Origin: Cyprinodon diabolis
Lineage: Eukaryota > Chordata > Actinopteri > Cyprinodontiformes > Cyprinodontidae
Direction: 5' to 3'
Length of the DNA stretch: 64,000 nucleotides
Assembly: GCA_030533445.1 (NCBI GenBank)
Contig: CM060073.1
Location: 39,281,428-39,345,427, forward strand
Shown: one piece after another, positions 23,791 through 44,842 of the stretch
Layout of the letters: each line of letters opens with the position of its first letter
Position numbering within the stretch: the stretch's first letter is position 1
Position numbers and translations under genes: made by a program
The notes under the pieces: model-generated
The model's input: the letters and a program-made list of their open reading frames with translations, nothing else
Databases searched by the model: none
What the model was told of the DNA's origin: nothing

Positions 23791-25049
23791 ACATCCCTTC
23801 TTTAAGCAGCCAACTGAAGGAGGATGCTCTTCTCTCCCGCTGGCCAAGGCTGCACAGACAGCGCAGGCAGCCAATCACATGACCCACACTGTCCGAGAGA
23901 GGGAGGGGGGTAATGACAAATGCATGGACTGGATCCGAACTGGGTCAGTGGGTCCTTAGAGAGAGTTTGAGGAGCCCCTGGGGAGGATCCACCAGACTGA
24001 GAAGAGAACATTAATCATTTCACTAAAAAGAAATTAAAGGCTCCGCTGTGTGCTCTGACAGACTTTTCTTCCTGTCCTCTATTAGTGTTTACTCAATTTT
24101 TTCATTTTATTTCATGTTTACTTATATGTAATTGGGTTTTATATTATTGATGTACAATAATAAAGAATAACAAAAACGAAAATATTTAGATGTTAACTTA
24201 GATAGATTATAGATAGATGCATAGATTGGATTATCTTTGAATTAAACACAGGCTGTAATAAAGAAATAAGGTAAATAAAAATATTTATGTTTCTTACACA
24301 AAAGGTAAATTGTCTAAGGAAAAAATACAAAAGTAAGTAAGGGCTGGAGGCACCTCAGAGGCAGCAAGGGGTTTTAAAGATCACTTAATTTCCCATTTGG
24401 TTAATTTCTATACCACTAATTCAAAATATGTTTTGATTAAAACCCCATTACAAACAAACTAATGAACCCTATTAATATCTGCATTATATAGCCTATATAA
24501 TAAAAATTTATCAAATCATATATAGATTTTTTACATTCCTTAACATACTCTTTAAAAAAAATCCTTTAAATATAAGACTGATAGTGATAGGTCTTTTCTG
24601 CCCGTTTTGTTTGTTGGCAGAAGTATTTATTTTTATTTATTTATTTGTTTTTTTTGTTTTTGTTTTTTTGTATGTACACGTTAACGGTCGTAACCCCCTA
24701 CCAAAGACTATGTTTCTTACTATTTCTTTAAAAAAACACGAATTATTAATTCGTGTAGAGGTGCATCCTTCACGGCATGAGCCGCTCCGCGGTCTATATT
24801 ATCCAGAGACGGATTCAAACTGTATTTAATTGTTGATATTTAGGTAATTACTGAGTCTGGCCAGAAGGTGGCGGTAAGTGTTCGTTCAGAGGCGCTGTTA
24901 TTGCTGTGGTGATACTGGAGAAGAAGATGGGAAACTGATAAGCGGTGCAGCAGTTTTGCCACGAATTACACTAACCTTATTGAGGAAGTTTACGTATTTA
25001 ACCTAGTAGAATATTGCTTCGGAGTTTGGTTCGTTCTGGGTTTTACAAA
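23791..25049. promoter_or_regulatory. Shared upstream region of the PKG1-like gene and ubl4a
   Basis: The two start codons point away from each other and are about 1.7 kb apart, so the interval must hold both promoters. I see no clear TATA box. The middle (24.1-24.8 kb) is AT-rich with T runs. The part next to ubl4a is less AT-rich and contains a CTCF-like motif. No gene is supported here. Confidence 0.45.
24861..24874 (+). promoter_or_regulatory. CTCF-like motif upstream of ubl4a
   Basis: CCAGAAGGTGGCGG fits the core CTCF pattern CA..AG(G/A).GGC(G/A). It lies about 190 bases before the ubl4a start codon, between two divergent genes, a common place for CTCF. A very similar phrase also occurs in some dispersed vertebrate repeats, so the match may be incidental. 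Confidence 0.3.
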
Positions 25050-28000
25050 ATGATCCTCACAGTCAAACCGCTCCAAGGAAAGGAGTGCAGCGTTCAGGTA
25101 ACTTACCGCTAACCCTAGACACAGCTAATCCACGAGTTTGGCTAACAGTGGTGCCTCTCTAATAGGTTGATGTTACCCCTAAAATAATCAACTGTTCTTT
25201 TTTTGATGTATCAATTGCTTTACTTACACCGCTTATGATAGTTAAACTCAAGTGGTTGGCTTATACACTATAGCCTATAGTTAGCATGCTAACTATAGCC
25301 ACCTGAGATGTTCTTCTTTCTAGAAGCCTTTCTTTAGTGGACACTCATGTGACCTCAGATGGTCGCTGAAGTCTTTATTTTATACTTTTCTACTGAAAGA
25401 TATTCTCTCAGAGTGACGTATATTAAATGTAGGAAAACGTTTTAGTTTGTTTACTACTTTAATGCTGGATACTTTTGTCATTGGCTTATATTATTAAGTT
25501 ATATGTCGTGCCGAGGTACATTTCTTAAGTTTGAGTTTCATATCTTGGACGGATCATGTTTGAAATGTTTCCATAAACAAGAAATAGCCTTTGCAGAAGA
25601 AGTGATACAGCTACTTTAGTGATGATTGCTGTTGGGTAAAAGATGTTTCCATGAACACAAAGGCAAAGTTATGACAAGGTTTCACAGGAATCAACTTCTT
25701 TCATCATAAAATAATACGTTTTAAGTTAAAATTTAGGCAGCTTCAACATTTGAAAGGCATTTGAAGTCATTCATCCACCATTTACATGAAAAGCTGTAAA
25801 ATATTTTCATAAATTTCCCAACTTGTTTACATAATTTGTAAGATGTGTGAATTCCAATACCATACAATGTTCTTGAAGTGTTCTTGTTTTTGTTTTGTTT
25901 TTTATAAACGACCCCAAATTTTAACATACTTTATTTCACCATTACAAAAAGTAATAACAAAGAAAATGATACTTGTAAAAACAGCTGAAAACGAATCAAA
26001 AACCGCTATTGGAATTCACTTTTGATGTTATGCAGGCTAAAAAGGCCTGAACTTATTTGGTTTTTAATCAATTTTCTTTTTTCATGTTTGCTTGTAAGCA
26101 ATTTGGCTTCCAGAAATCTTAAAAAACTATTATTGTTGCCATGTCTCCTTTAGATTTGTCTCCATACAAAAAATTCTAACTCAATTTCTATACTATATAA
26201 ATGTTCGATAGTGGATACCATGTTTGATAGCAGGGGGATAAAATCAGAATTATTAAAGGCATAAAACATATTTATTGACAAGAAAGACACTTTTAATCTC
26301 AACATGGTGCATACTTTCTCAACAGAATAAGAGATTTTATTAGTTAAATAAGTGTACAAATAAATGTAAGGCAATGTAAGTTTATTTGTATAGCACAATT
26401 CAGTACAAAGACATTTCAACGTGCTTTAGTAGAGATAACAACATGAGAAAAACAGTCGGACCACAAAATTAAATTCATTTTTTGAGGGATTATTCTTTTT
26501 ATATGCAAACAATGTATCCGGGTACAGTGTTTGAGTATCGATACTTTTGACATACCTACTCTCCTTTATAATGTCATAGGGAATCTGTTTTATTTTTTGG
26601 GCTGTACGGACCAAGCTTTGGCTTTATCTTTATAGAGATCCGAGCACAAACACTGAATTGAGCGCAACTTTTATTTTTTAGCATCTTCAAGCACTGTGAT
26701 AAGGATATAGTTTGTTTTTCTCTCTAACCCTCCAATCATTTTTCCCATAGTGTCAGAAATGCATAACTAGCTTTAACGAGGCAAGTTTCATTTTACATTT
26801 TTGAAGTTTAAGATCCACACTGGGGATGTGAAAGCTTTGAACTGTACTGATTTTGAAAATAAGAGATGTACTATATCAGTTAATAAGTCAGAGATCAAAA
26901 TGATTAAATTTTACTAGATAGAAAAAATATCCTCCATTGGCAATCTGTAAATCCATCTACTTAGTAAAGGCACCTGCATACATGTAATTTGCACTTTTTT
27001 TGCACATTTGGTTGTTGGATCAAATTTACTATAAAAGTTAGAAAAATATTCTTTAATTCCAAATTTAGAATAACCCTATAGAATACACAGCCTGTGTCAA
27101 GGAACCTGGTAACAGCTCTTTTTTTTATATTTATCTTGGGAAAAAAAAAAAGACAATAAAAACAACCTAAAGGGGCAGGTCAGATATTGATAGTGTAATA
27201 ATTTCAAACTCAATATTGATACCCAGGAAAATATTAATACTGATAAATATCATTTTCAATAATATGCTTTTATTAAAATTGAAAGCTTTTTTTATTTTGT
27301 CATTGAACATGCTTTCTCAAAATAATCAGATATGTTAGATAAATACATGTTAAAATAAACAACCCAAATATAATGTTTTAAATGTGCAAATATTCCAGAA
27401 ATCTAAAATAAACAATAGCAAAATATGTAAACAATACTTGAAATGCTGTGAAATGTTTAATTTATGATCAGTTCATCAAATATTGCAAAACCTGAAGACA
27501 ATATTAATTATTTGCACATATTCTATTTGTACAAATAGTTTTTTTTATTAACTTCATTTGAAAGATGTGACTAAAGCTTATTTGTTTCTACTTTTTTTCA
27601 AAAATGCATAGTTTTGTTAAAACAAGCTTTAATGATTCACAGCCAAAAATCCAGACTTGTTTATTTGCATACAACCAAATGTTTTGCATGAAAAAATATA
27701 GATAACAAATGTATAGCCTTTTTCATAAGTGAGAGGGAAAGCATCGGGTACATCACAAAATTTAAATATTTAGCCCATTTGTGCAACAGATTCCAGTTAT
27801 TTATAATCAATATTAAAAATGTAAATATGAACCCTTTAATTTAGTTGGAGGAGAAGTGCGGTGTTCAATGTCGTAGAAGTTTTCATTACGTGATCATCAT
27901 ACCCTTCATTGCCACATGTGCAGCGAAATGAAAAGCTTGTGTATCCCTGCTCAGAGCTGCTGTGTCTGATTTCTTTCATCAGTGAATCAGATAAATATGA

Positions 28001-31000
28001 GCTATTTAGACGTCGCTCTGAATCGCTTGCTGTGAGATCAGTATCTGGGTAAACATCAGAGAAATAAAGGAGAAATAAGACACGAAGGATAGGAATCAAG
28101 AGACGCTGTGACTAAACCATTGTGCTGTCGATATTGCAGGTTACTGAAGATGAGAAAGTCTCCACGGTGAAGGAACTTGTGTCTGAAAAACTGAATATTC
28201 CTGCAAACCAGCAGCGGTTACTCTACAAAGGAAAGGCCCTAGCAGGTAGATTAACTCACCAGTAGCTCCAACTGATCTATCCTAGCATCATTCTTTTGTA
28301 GTTTTTGGTAATGGATTGTGATGTTTCTTTCTCTCAGACGAGCACAGACTGAGCGATTACTCCATTGGGCAAGAGGCTAAATTGAATCTGGTTATCCGTC
28401 CTGTGGGAGAGAGAGCTGCAGCCCCTGGAATGGCAGGCAGCAGCTCCAGTCCTCAAGGAGGGGTGTGGCAGATTGTATCCACTATACTTGCCAAACACTT
28501 CAGTCCAGCAGATGCAGCAAAAGTCCACGAACAACTTATAAAGGTATTAAGATTATCTCCAAAATCAGCCTTGGATTTTTTTGACTCTTGCAAATACAGG
28601 ATTACAGATTTTGGTCAGTCAGGGCTCAAATATCTACCTAAAAGACGATACAATTATTTTAAAGTGTGTTTGTTTTTATTTAAAACAATCGCGTATTTAT
28701 AAAAATCCATTGTATGCTATTAATATAATAAATATTTAAACCCTCTTTAGTAATCATTTTCCGAGGGGTTCAGAATCTTTTAGGTTGGAGGGCCTCTTTG
28801 CCATCACCCTAATCTTAAAGCTCCTAAGATTCTAGCAAAGACTGACATAATGACTCTCAGAAGCTGATTGATTTAATCATTCGTTAAATAATGATCTTTT
28901 TAAATTGAAATGTTTCTCTTATTAAAAAAGATTATTTTAGTCAATAAGTTAATGAACAGCAGTTTTTTTTTTTTAATTCTGTTGAGTCATAACCTGGATT
29001 CTTACTCATTCAATCCTACAGAATTTGTCTTTAAATTCATGTTTAAACTTTTTGAGTAGAAACAAAAGTAAAGGTAGCTCATTTTAATTATATATTATTA
29101 TATTTTCATACACCTTTTTTTTCTACTTCTTTATGAGGATATGTATGAGAATTTGACTTGTGTGGATGTAGCGTTAGCAACATTAGCAGTTTGCCATGGG
29201 TTGTTTACCATCATTAAATGTTTCTTGCATGAAATAAAAGTTACATGGTAAACAACACTTGGACGCGCTTCAGTGGCAGTTAGCGCATACGACCCATGTA
29301 TGGAGGCCTTAGTCCTCGACGTGGCCGACCCGGGTTCCGATCCGGCCTGTGGTCCTTTGCCGCATGCCTCTCCCCTTCTCTCATACCCCCTTTCCTGTCA
29401 GCCTACTGACAAAAAAAAACATGAGCCACGGTGCTGTGGCTGATGGGAATTTTTTTTTATATTACATTAAGCGATCCTTTCTGCATGTTTTGCTCCTACA
29501 AGTTTAAAAATAATGTTACGCATGCTCTCCTTTAGCTTGAGGAAGTCGGAGTGGAGCAAAACGGAAGGAACAGCGGAGAATGTAGGCTTTGCGCAGGTCG
29601 TCTGGAGCGGAGGATGTAGGATTTCTGTGTTAGTCCAAACTTTAACCTCTTAAACATAGCATAGATAGGCAAACGTGAAGTAAGTGTAAACATACCGACA
29701 CGAGACAGTTGAGCTACAACTGACAGGCCAGGAAAGGAAAGGAGAGCATCAATAAGAAAAGCATCGCAGATTTCCATGTCGTAAACATTCCCAAAGTACA
29801 TCAATGTTTCTGATTGCATTCAAGGTTGCCATACAGAAACTCCATTTAATTGTGATATGATTTTTTTTTTAATATTCTGATAATGATATTGATTGTGATT
29901 AGCCCACATTTTCCCCACTGTTGTTTATATTCCTTCAGCACAATCATTCTTCCAAAAACCTTTGGATCTGGATAACTGAAATCTACCCCCTCCATCCAAA
30001 ATGTTTTACTAAACAAACATTAAATGCATGCTAACTGAAATATAGGCTTTTTAAATTATTGCATCAATTTACTTTTTTTAAATATTACATTAGATACATT
30101 ATGATTGCAGTTATTGTGTAGGTTTAGCTGTAATATGACATGTGGAAAAAGTTCAGCCTTTTTTAAAAGTCTGTACAGATGTCAGGGTTATTTTGATGGA
30201 AAGATATAAAAAGTTTTTGCTTTAAAGCTACAGTGTGTAATAATTACAGGGATATACAGTCAGAAATGTAATATATTATACATAACTATGTTATTTATCA
30301 TCATCTACGAGCTCAGCCCCCTTAACCTTAATATCTGCGTTGCCTTAGAATTCGTTATTTATAATTACATAGGAGCGGGTCTCGCAGCCATGGAGGCAGA
30401 CATCTTTGCGCTACGGCAGCGCAGAGCCAACAAACTAGCGATTGCGAGATCGCCCATTACGCTCGAAAGTAACTACGGCAAGTTGAGAGAGATGAACTGA
30501 GACGGTACTGAACACACAGACTAATGAAATACTATCTATAAAATTATCTATGTAAACAAACCTCATCACTTGAGAAGGTAGGTGATGCGGACGTCGTGGA
30601 AGACATTTTGTCCCGTAACGCTCGCAGTACTGTTGGGGGGGAGAAGCGGTGGGGGGGAGATGTTCATGTTGCTGCGGTCTGCAGTCTGGAAGCTAGATGT
30701 CGCTGAAAATTACACACTGTAGCTTTAATTAATGAGAAGGCAGTAAATTTCCTTAATGTGTAGTTTTTTTTTCTTTTCTGTAGCATAAAGATGTTCAGCT
30801 TGATTCTTTCTCTTTCAAAACGAATCTCCATCTTTAATGCTTGTCTTAATTTTTGTTCAGGTCCTATACTAGACCTATGTGATTGGTTGGTGGGATTTTT
30901 GCTGTTTGCTCTAACGTGTGAACCCCCAAATATTCTACTTCTGAATGATGATTAAATATTAAAAAAGTATAATACAGTTTTTTTTTTTGTTTTTTTTGTA

Positions 31001-31254
31001 AAAACCTTTGTGGAGATATAGACTCTGATTTTTACCCTCCATTTTCTGTACTTGTTCCTGTGTAAGATTCAAGTATGGTAGAATACTGCATATTTGGTGT
31101 TTCTTGTTTCTCACTGTGCTCTTTGCCATTCTCCTCTGCTTTAAAGGATTATGAGCGTTCACTTCGACAGCTCAGCCTTGATGACATCGAGCGTTTGGCG
31201 GGGAGACTTCTTCACCCAGATGACGAGAGAGTGGACACCTCATACATGGACTAA
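25050..31254 (+). CDS. ubl4a: Ubiquitin-like protein 4A, four exons
   Basis: Exons 25050-25097, 28140-28245, 28338-28543 and 31147-31254 join in frame to 155 residues (human UBL4A has 157). The N-terminal half is a ubiquitin fold starting MILTVKPLQGKEC, with the loop QQRLLYKGKALAD and then LSDYSIG. The C-terminal half holds the short helical tugging domain, recognised by VWQIVSTILAKHFSPADA and then DYERSLRQLSLDDIERLAGR. In the family, this protein joins GET4 and BAG6 to pass tail-anchored membrane proteins to TRC40/GET3 in the cytosol. It lacks a Gly-Gly end, so it is not a conjugated modifier. All splice sites are GT-AG. Intron 1 (about 3 kb) holds a fish dispersed repeat near 26.4 kb. Intron 3 holds a SINE and a MITE. 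Confidence 0.96.
26360..26432 (+). repeat. Dispersed fish repeat fragment
   Basis: The phrase around TTTATTTGTATAGCACAATT followed by a CGTGCTTTA end is the same type as the segment at 60820-60885 (TTTATTTATATAGCGCCAAA, then AAGGCACTTTAC). It lies in ubl4a intron 1. I recognise it as a common teleost interspersed repeat but cannot name the family. Confidence 0.5.
27836..28099 (-). other. Unassigned open frame antisense in ubl4a intron 1
   Basis: An 87-codon frame reading ...DTDLTASDSERRLNSSYL... and ...FSFRCTCGNEGYDDHV.... Its composition looks more protein-like than the usual AT-rich noise. An acceptor-like TTTACCCAG precedes the DTDLTAS part. I do not recognise a family. It could be a lone exon, an exapted transposon piece or chance. 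Confidence 0.2.
29266..29455 (+). repeat. tRNA-derived SINE in ubl4a intron 3
   Basis: The head has a polymerase III A-box-like stretch (GGCAGTTAGCGCATACG) and a B-box-like stretch (GGGTTCCGATCCGG) about 40 bases later, as in a tRNA. A unique body with CCTTTGCCGCATGCC follows, then A-rich and T-rich ends. It cannot be a working tRNA gene because no cloverleaf forms around the boxes. Clear flanking duplications were not found. Confidence 0.7.
30222..30728. mobile_element. MITE with about 20-bp inverted ends
   Basis: The left end TTAAAGCTACAGTGTGTAAT is matched in reverse by the right end ATTACACACTGTAGCTTTAA. The element is about 500 bp and lies in ubl4a intron 3. The inner part has no convincing transposase, only a short frame around MEADIFALRQRRANK. 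The superfamily is not clear from the ends. Confidence 0.75.
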
Positions 31255-31532
31255 TCTTTAAAACTTCATACTCCTGAATGTTTGTTATTTACAATTATAC
31301 TCCGTGCTTGAAGATGCAGACAGTGTTTAAATGGCGGGCTGGGAAAGATTAAATGTAATCTGACTTTGAGTGATTACCTGGTTTCTGCCTGATCACATGG
31401 ATAACAGGGACAGTTTCACTGCTTTTTTTAGCGGCTCTACAACAAAGGACTTGGATGAGGACATATGGCCCCTGTTGGGTGGCTTTATCATTAATGTTTT
31501 AATAGCAACAGACAGCCTGATCACAGTGTCTG

Positions 31533-31757
31533 AATAAAGGAATGAATTATGTTATTTTTACATAACATCGACTGCAATGTTTCCATGGGGGTACTAACTT
31601 TACTGGAGGGTATTTATTATAATCTGTGAGTGATAACTTTTATCTTTTTCAGGAAGTGTGGTCAAAATTCATGTCTTATCCTCTTTATATATGGGTAACT
31701 ATTGTATGATTTGTAAATATGCTTGTTTATATGTATGTTTGCAGACATTAAAATAAA
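31533..31757 (+). promoter_or_regulatory. Two poly(A) signals of ubl4a
   Basis: AATAAA occurs at 31533-31538 and again at 31752-31757, about 280 and 500 bases after the ubl4a stop. Either could end the transcript. The second lies close to the start of the next gene's upstream region. Confidence 0.5.
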
Positions 31758-31814
31758 AATCTTCTTTCATTCCAAGTTATGGTTTGGTCGCTTTCTATTT
31801 TTTACCCCTAATCT

Positions 31815-32643
31815 TTAAAGGATCCTAATAGGGGCAAAACGTTGGACTACGTTGTATGTTTTTGAAAAAGTAAGATTTAAATACAAAAAAATTATAGAAA
31901 CTGAAAGGGATTTCAAAAGGCGGCACTTTGTAATCTGTGATCCCCTACAGCCAATCAGAAGACAGAAAGACCCGTGATTTTTCCTTTCTGACCAATCACG
32001 TTCATGATGACTAATAAGGTACCGCCCCCTGCCATTGAGGGACGGGTTGTACATTCCACTGATAATTTTCAATATCACTTCGAAAAAAATGACTTTTTTG
32101 ACATCTTTCTCCTTGTGATAAAGTATGAAAACCCGACAAGTTGGATAAAGGAGGATTTTTGTAGAACTAGAAGGTATGTTTCAACATCAGCTGTTTTAGC
32201 GGCTAAATTAGCATTAGCAAATCACCCACTTCCTGCTTTTAGCCAGCTGGGGCTGTTAGCTTTTATAGAGTCCTTTAGCCAGTGCTGCTACACACAGCAT
32301 CGTGCCTTGTTTGTACTCCTGAAATCATTTAGTCCGTTTTTTATTTAAAAAACAAATATTTGGGTTGCGTTATGTCGAAGGTCTCCTGTCGCTTAGGGAT
32401 CAGGGCGTTTCTTCCCTCTCATCAGGACCACTTCTGCCCAGAGCGAAAGCATCTTAGCTTTTAGTTAACCACATTTGCAGACCTTAATAGCAATAAAGAA
32501 CTTTCTGACAAGCCTAAACGGTGAAATCATTAACATTCGCACTCTTTTATACAGTATTTTCTCAGTTGCATTAACTGTGTGTATTTCCTTTACATTTTAA
32601 CGTGGTTTTCTGCATTCAGGGAGGCTCTGCGTCCTTTGGAAGG
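31815..32643. promoter_or_regulatory. Upstream region and 5' UTR of the dynamin-like gene
   Basis: No coding gene is visible here. A good acceptor (CTGCATTCAG) at 32610-32619 lies just before the ATG at 32644, so at least one upstream non-coding exon is likely, with the promoter probably in 31.9-32.5 kb. CCAATCA-type boxes occur near 31950 and 31992. Confidence 0.4.
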
Positions 32644-42143
<9,500 letters not shown>

Positions 42144-43537
42144 CCAGAAGTTTGCTTTATCAGAGGATCGCTTTGAGAATCATGAGTGTATGTGAGTTTA
42201 CTGTAGAGAGTGTTAGAGCACATTCAGATCAGCCTGTTCCTCATCCGTTTGTTGCCGACCTCTCTGAATCTGTTTGTTTTTTTCACTGTGAAAGTTGGGT
42301 ACAGAGGACCATTAAATACACACTCAGGCCTGAAGTCTTGTCATGAAAAACAGCCAGGAACAAAGTCTTCTATTTATTTTTCTGCTTCATGATAAAATCT
42401 TTTGTTGATTCAAAGGATTGTTTTGCATTTTTGAAATTATTGTAAATGGTATGTGGATTATTTATGAGTTTGTTTTTGTTATCAGGTGTTTGTTAACTTT
42501 GTGAATATGCCCACTTGTAGTTGTTCACTGCCATTAGCTGGTTTCCCTTCACTTTACAAAAATGACAGATTCAGGTTGTTTGGGAATATTTGTGGTTATG
42601 CAAACTGCAGACCGTCGTGGTGTGTTAACCAACATTTTATCAACACACCTTAATTCAAAACCAGCAAGACACGAAACAACAGTATATGTATTTAGATCAT
42701 GCCACACATGTTGACCTTTAATAGAGAACTATAATGATGTTTTCATTCCAGATGTATTCCTCTTTGCCCCTGCTGGGGGGGAGAAAATTATAAACCAAAT
42801 CATTCAATGTTGTCTACAGCACAAGAGTGAAGACACACACTAAAGTCAATTTATTCTACAATAAGGTTCTTATTATCAGCTTCCATTACTGAGCCTCGTC
42901 AACATATCAGCCTGTTTGTGTTGTTTCCTAAAACTCCAACCATTCCTCCATCCATTCCTTCTCTTAGGTGTTGAGAAGATGAAGTATGTAAATTAAGCAT
43001 TAAAAAAGTGTTTGTTTGACTTTATATCCACTTAGCATTGTTACATTTTCTCCATACAGACATTTTTACAAACAACCCTTAAAATGAATAACTCAGGATG
43101 CAACTCCTTGATGCACGCACTCCTTTTTTTTTTCATTTCACAACTGTAAACGTGGATGCAACATTACCCAGATCGATTTGCTTCCATGCAGAACACCTTT
43201 CCTCTGAATACCTTGGAAGAAAAACTGTATCTGTTTCTTGTTCTCTGTTTACAATGTAGTACAATCCTTTAGTTTGTACTCGTCTTAAATATTTCACAGT
43301 GTTCCTGCTTGATTGTGAAAAGTATGGGAAAATAATCTGTAAAATTATGATTTATCAGTATAGATCATTTGTGAGGCTCCTTCATCAGGCTTTCATATCT
43401 CTGCATGTGTGTGTGTTCAGTATGCATGCGCAGAAGTGTGAATGAAGTCAGCTTTTGTATTATTTAATTTATTTGGTGGAGTCAGATGCTGCCTCTTGAG
43501 TTCTCGCCTGCCAATATTTGTCATAAATGTTTGTTGA

Positions 43538-43543
43538 AATAAA
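43538..43543 (+). promoter_or_regulatory. Poly(A) signal of the dynamin-like gene
   Basis: AATAAA about 1.4 kb past the TAG stop. The interval 42144-43537 holds no other gene and is best read as a long 3' UTR. Confidence 0.45.
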
Positions 43544-44733
43544 GTCTGAGTTCCTGAAGACTCATTAAAGTTTAACAATAGAGACTCTTTGGGTAGAAAG
43601 TCTGTTTTTTTCACACACCAGAAATGATAAAACACCATTGTGCACACTCACGGTCATACGCACCACTTTCTCAACCTGCTTTCTTTGTAGCTATGAAGTC
43701 TCATTTCACAGCAATCACCCTGACACGCCTTTGGCTGATGAATTATTACCTTGTGATCTTAAGGCAATCCAGGTTGCCCATGAACCTAGAGAGGGGAAAG
43801 TGAGCTGATGGATGTGTGGGAGAAAGGCTGGCGAGCCGTTCATCTGTGTTAGAAGAGAGCAGGCGGACTAAGGACGGCTCAGTCAGAAAGGTGGCATTTT
43901 ATGGCGTAAAGAAGGAGAACCTGACAACTCAAATCAGTGCTGCCTTTAAAGCAGGGCTGTGTTTGGTACAGGTGCTGAAGACAGTGTTAAAATACATTCA
44001 GGGAAGCAAGAAGGGATTTATCTAACAAAGGAAAACAAACCTGAAAGCTAATAAACCTTGATTAGGAGGTTATTTTAATTTTTCCCTCACTCTAGCCAGT
44101 TATTCTGATCACCCTCTTATAGCACACCCCACCAACTGAGTCTGGACCAGACCATACCACCTCCAGCTGGATGAGAGGGGGCTCTACTGCAGCATCAAGA
44201 TACCTCTTATGACATGGTCCCCTAAAAGCAGCTCAATAAGGACTGATTCCCTCACAGCGACTCTTCTTTTGAGGCAAAAACACCCCGTTAGGTTTTCTTT
44301 GCCTATGAGCATCATCTTTTTGGGGGGGTTAGAGGATGACTCTCCCTCCTTGTGCTTCCTCCAGCATTGAGCCAGTCAGCAGAGCGTGCTGAACAAAGCC
44401 ACGAGAAAGGAGAGGGAGAGAAAGAGAGAGAGGGGAGCTTCTGGGGAAGAAATGTCTCTCGCTGACTCTGTCGCCTCGACAACCGGGTAAGAAAGGAGGG
44501 GAGGGAAGCACTAGAGCAGAAGGGAAAGGACTTAGGAGCATTGAAACAGAGGGAGAAAAACAATCAGAATGAACTAGTGTTTGAATAAGGAGATTCAAAA
44601 CGGGTGAGGGAGGAAAGTGGATTTTATGGTGTGTGTGTCATTTTATCATAAAGACTCCATTGGTTTATCTCGCTCACCTTGGGAGTTATTAACTATGTCA
44701 AAAAAAGCAGTTTGATCATTGTTCTCCCCTTAG
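43544..44733. other. No coding gene seen
   Basis: Intergenic sequence after the dynamin-like gene. A GA-rich stretch at 44400-44445 precedes a donor-like CCGGGTAAG at 44487. This could be the first exon and promoter area of disp3, but no promoter box is clear. Confidence 0.35.
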
Positions 44734-44842
44734 ATATCGGTGCGTGGAGCAGATCCAACTGCAGAGGGCAAGTTAAGCTTTCTAAAAGTGGACCAGGGAG
44801 GCCTGAACACTCCACCTGTGATTCCTGGGTAATCAGCCTCAG
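44734..44842 (+). other. Possible non-coding 5' exon of disp3
   Basis: TTCTCCCCTTAG before and GTAAGT after give a clean exon-like block. Another good donor (CCGGGTAAG) lies at 44487. An acceptor directly precedes the disp3 start codon at 53.1 kb, so these may be its distal 5' UTR exons. This is inferred from splice signals only. Confidence 0.3.

Noticed and set aside
29266..29340. Possible tRNA gene
   Set aside because: A- and B-box-like stretches are present but no cloverleaf forms, and the sequence continues into a SINE body.
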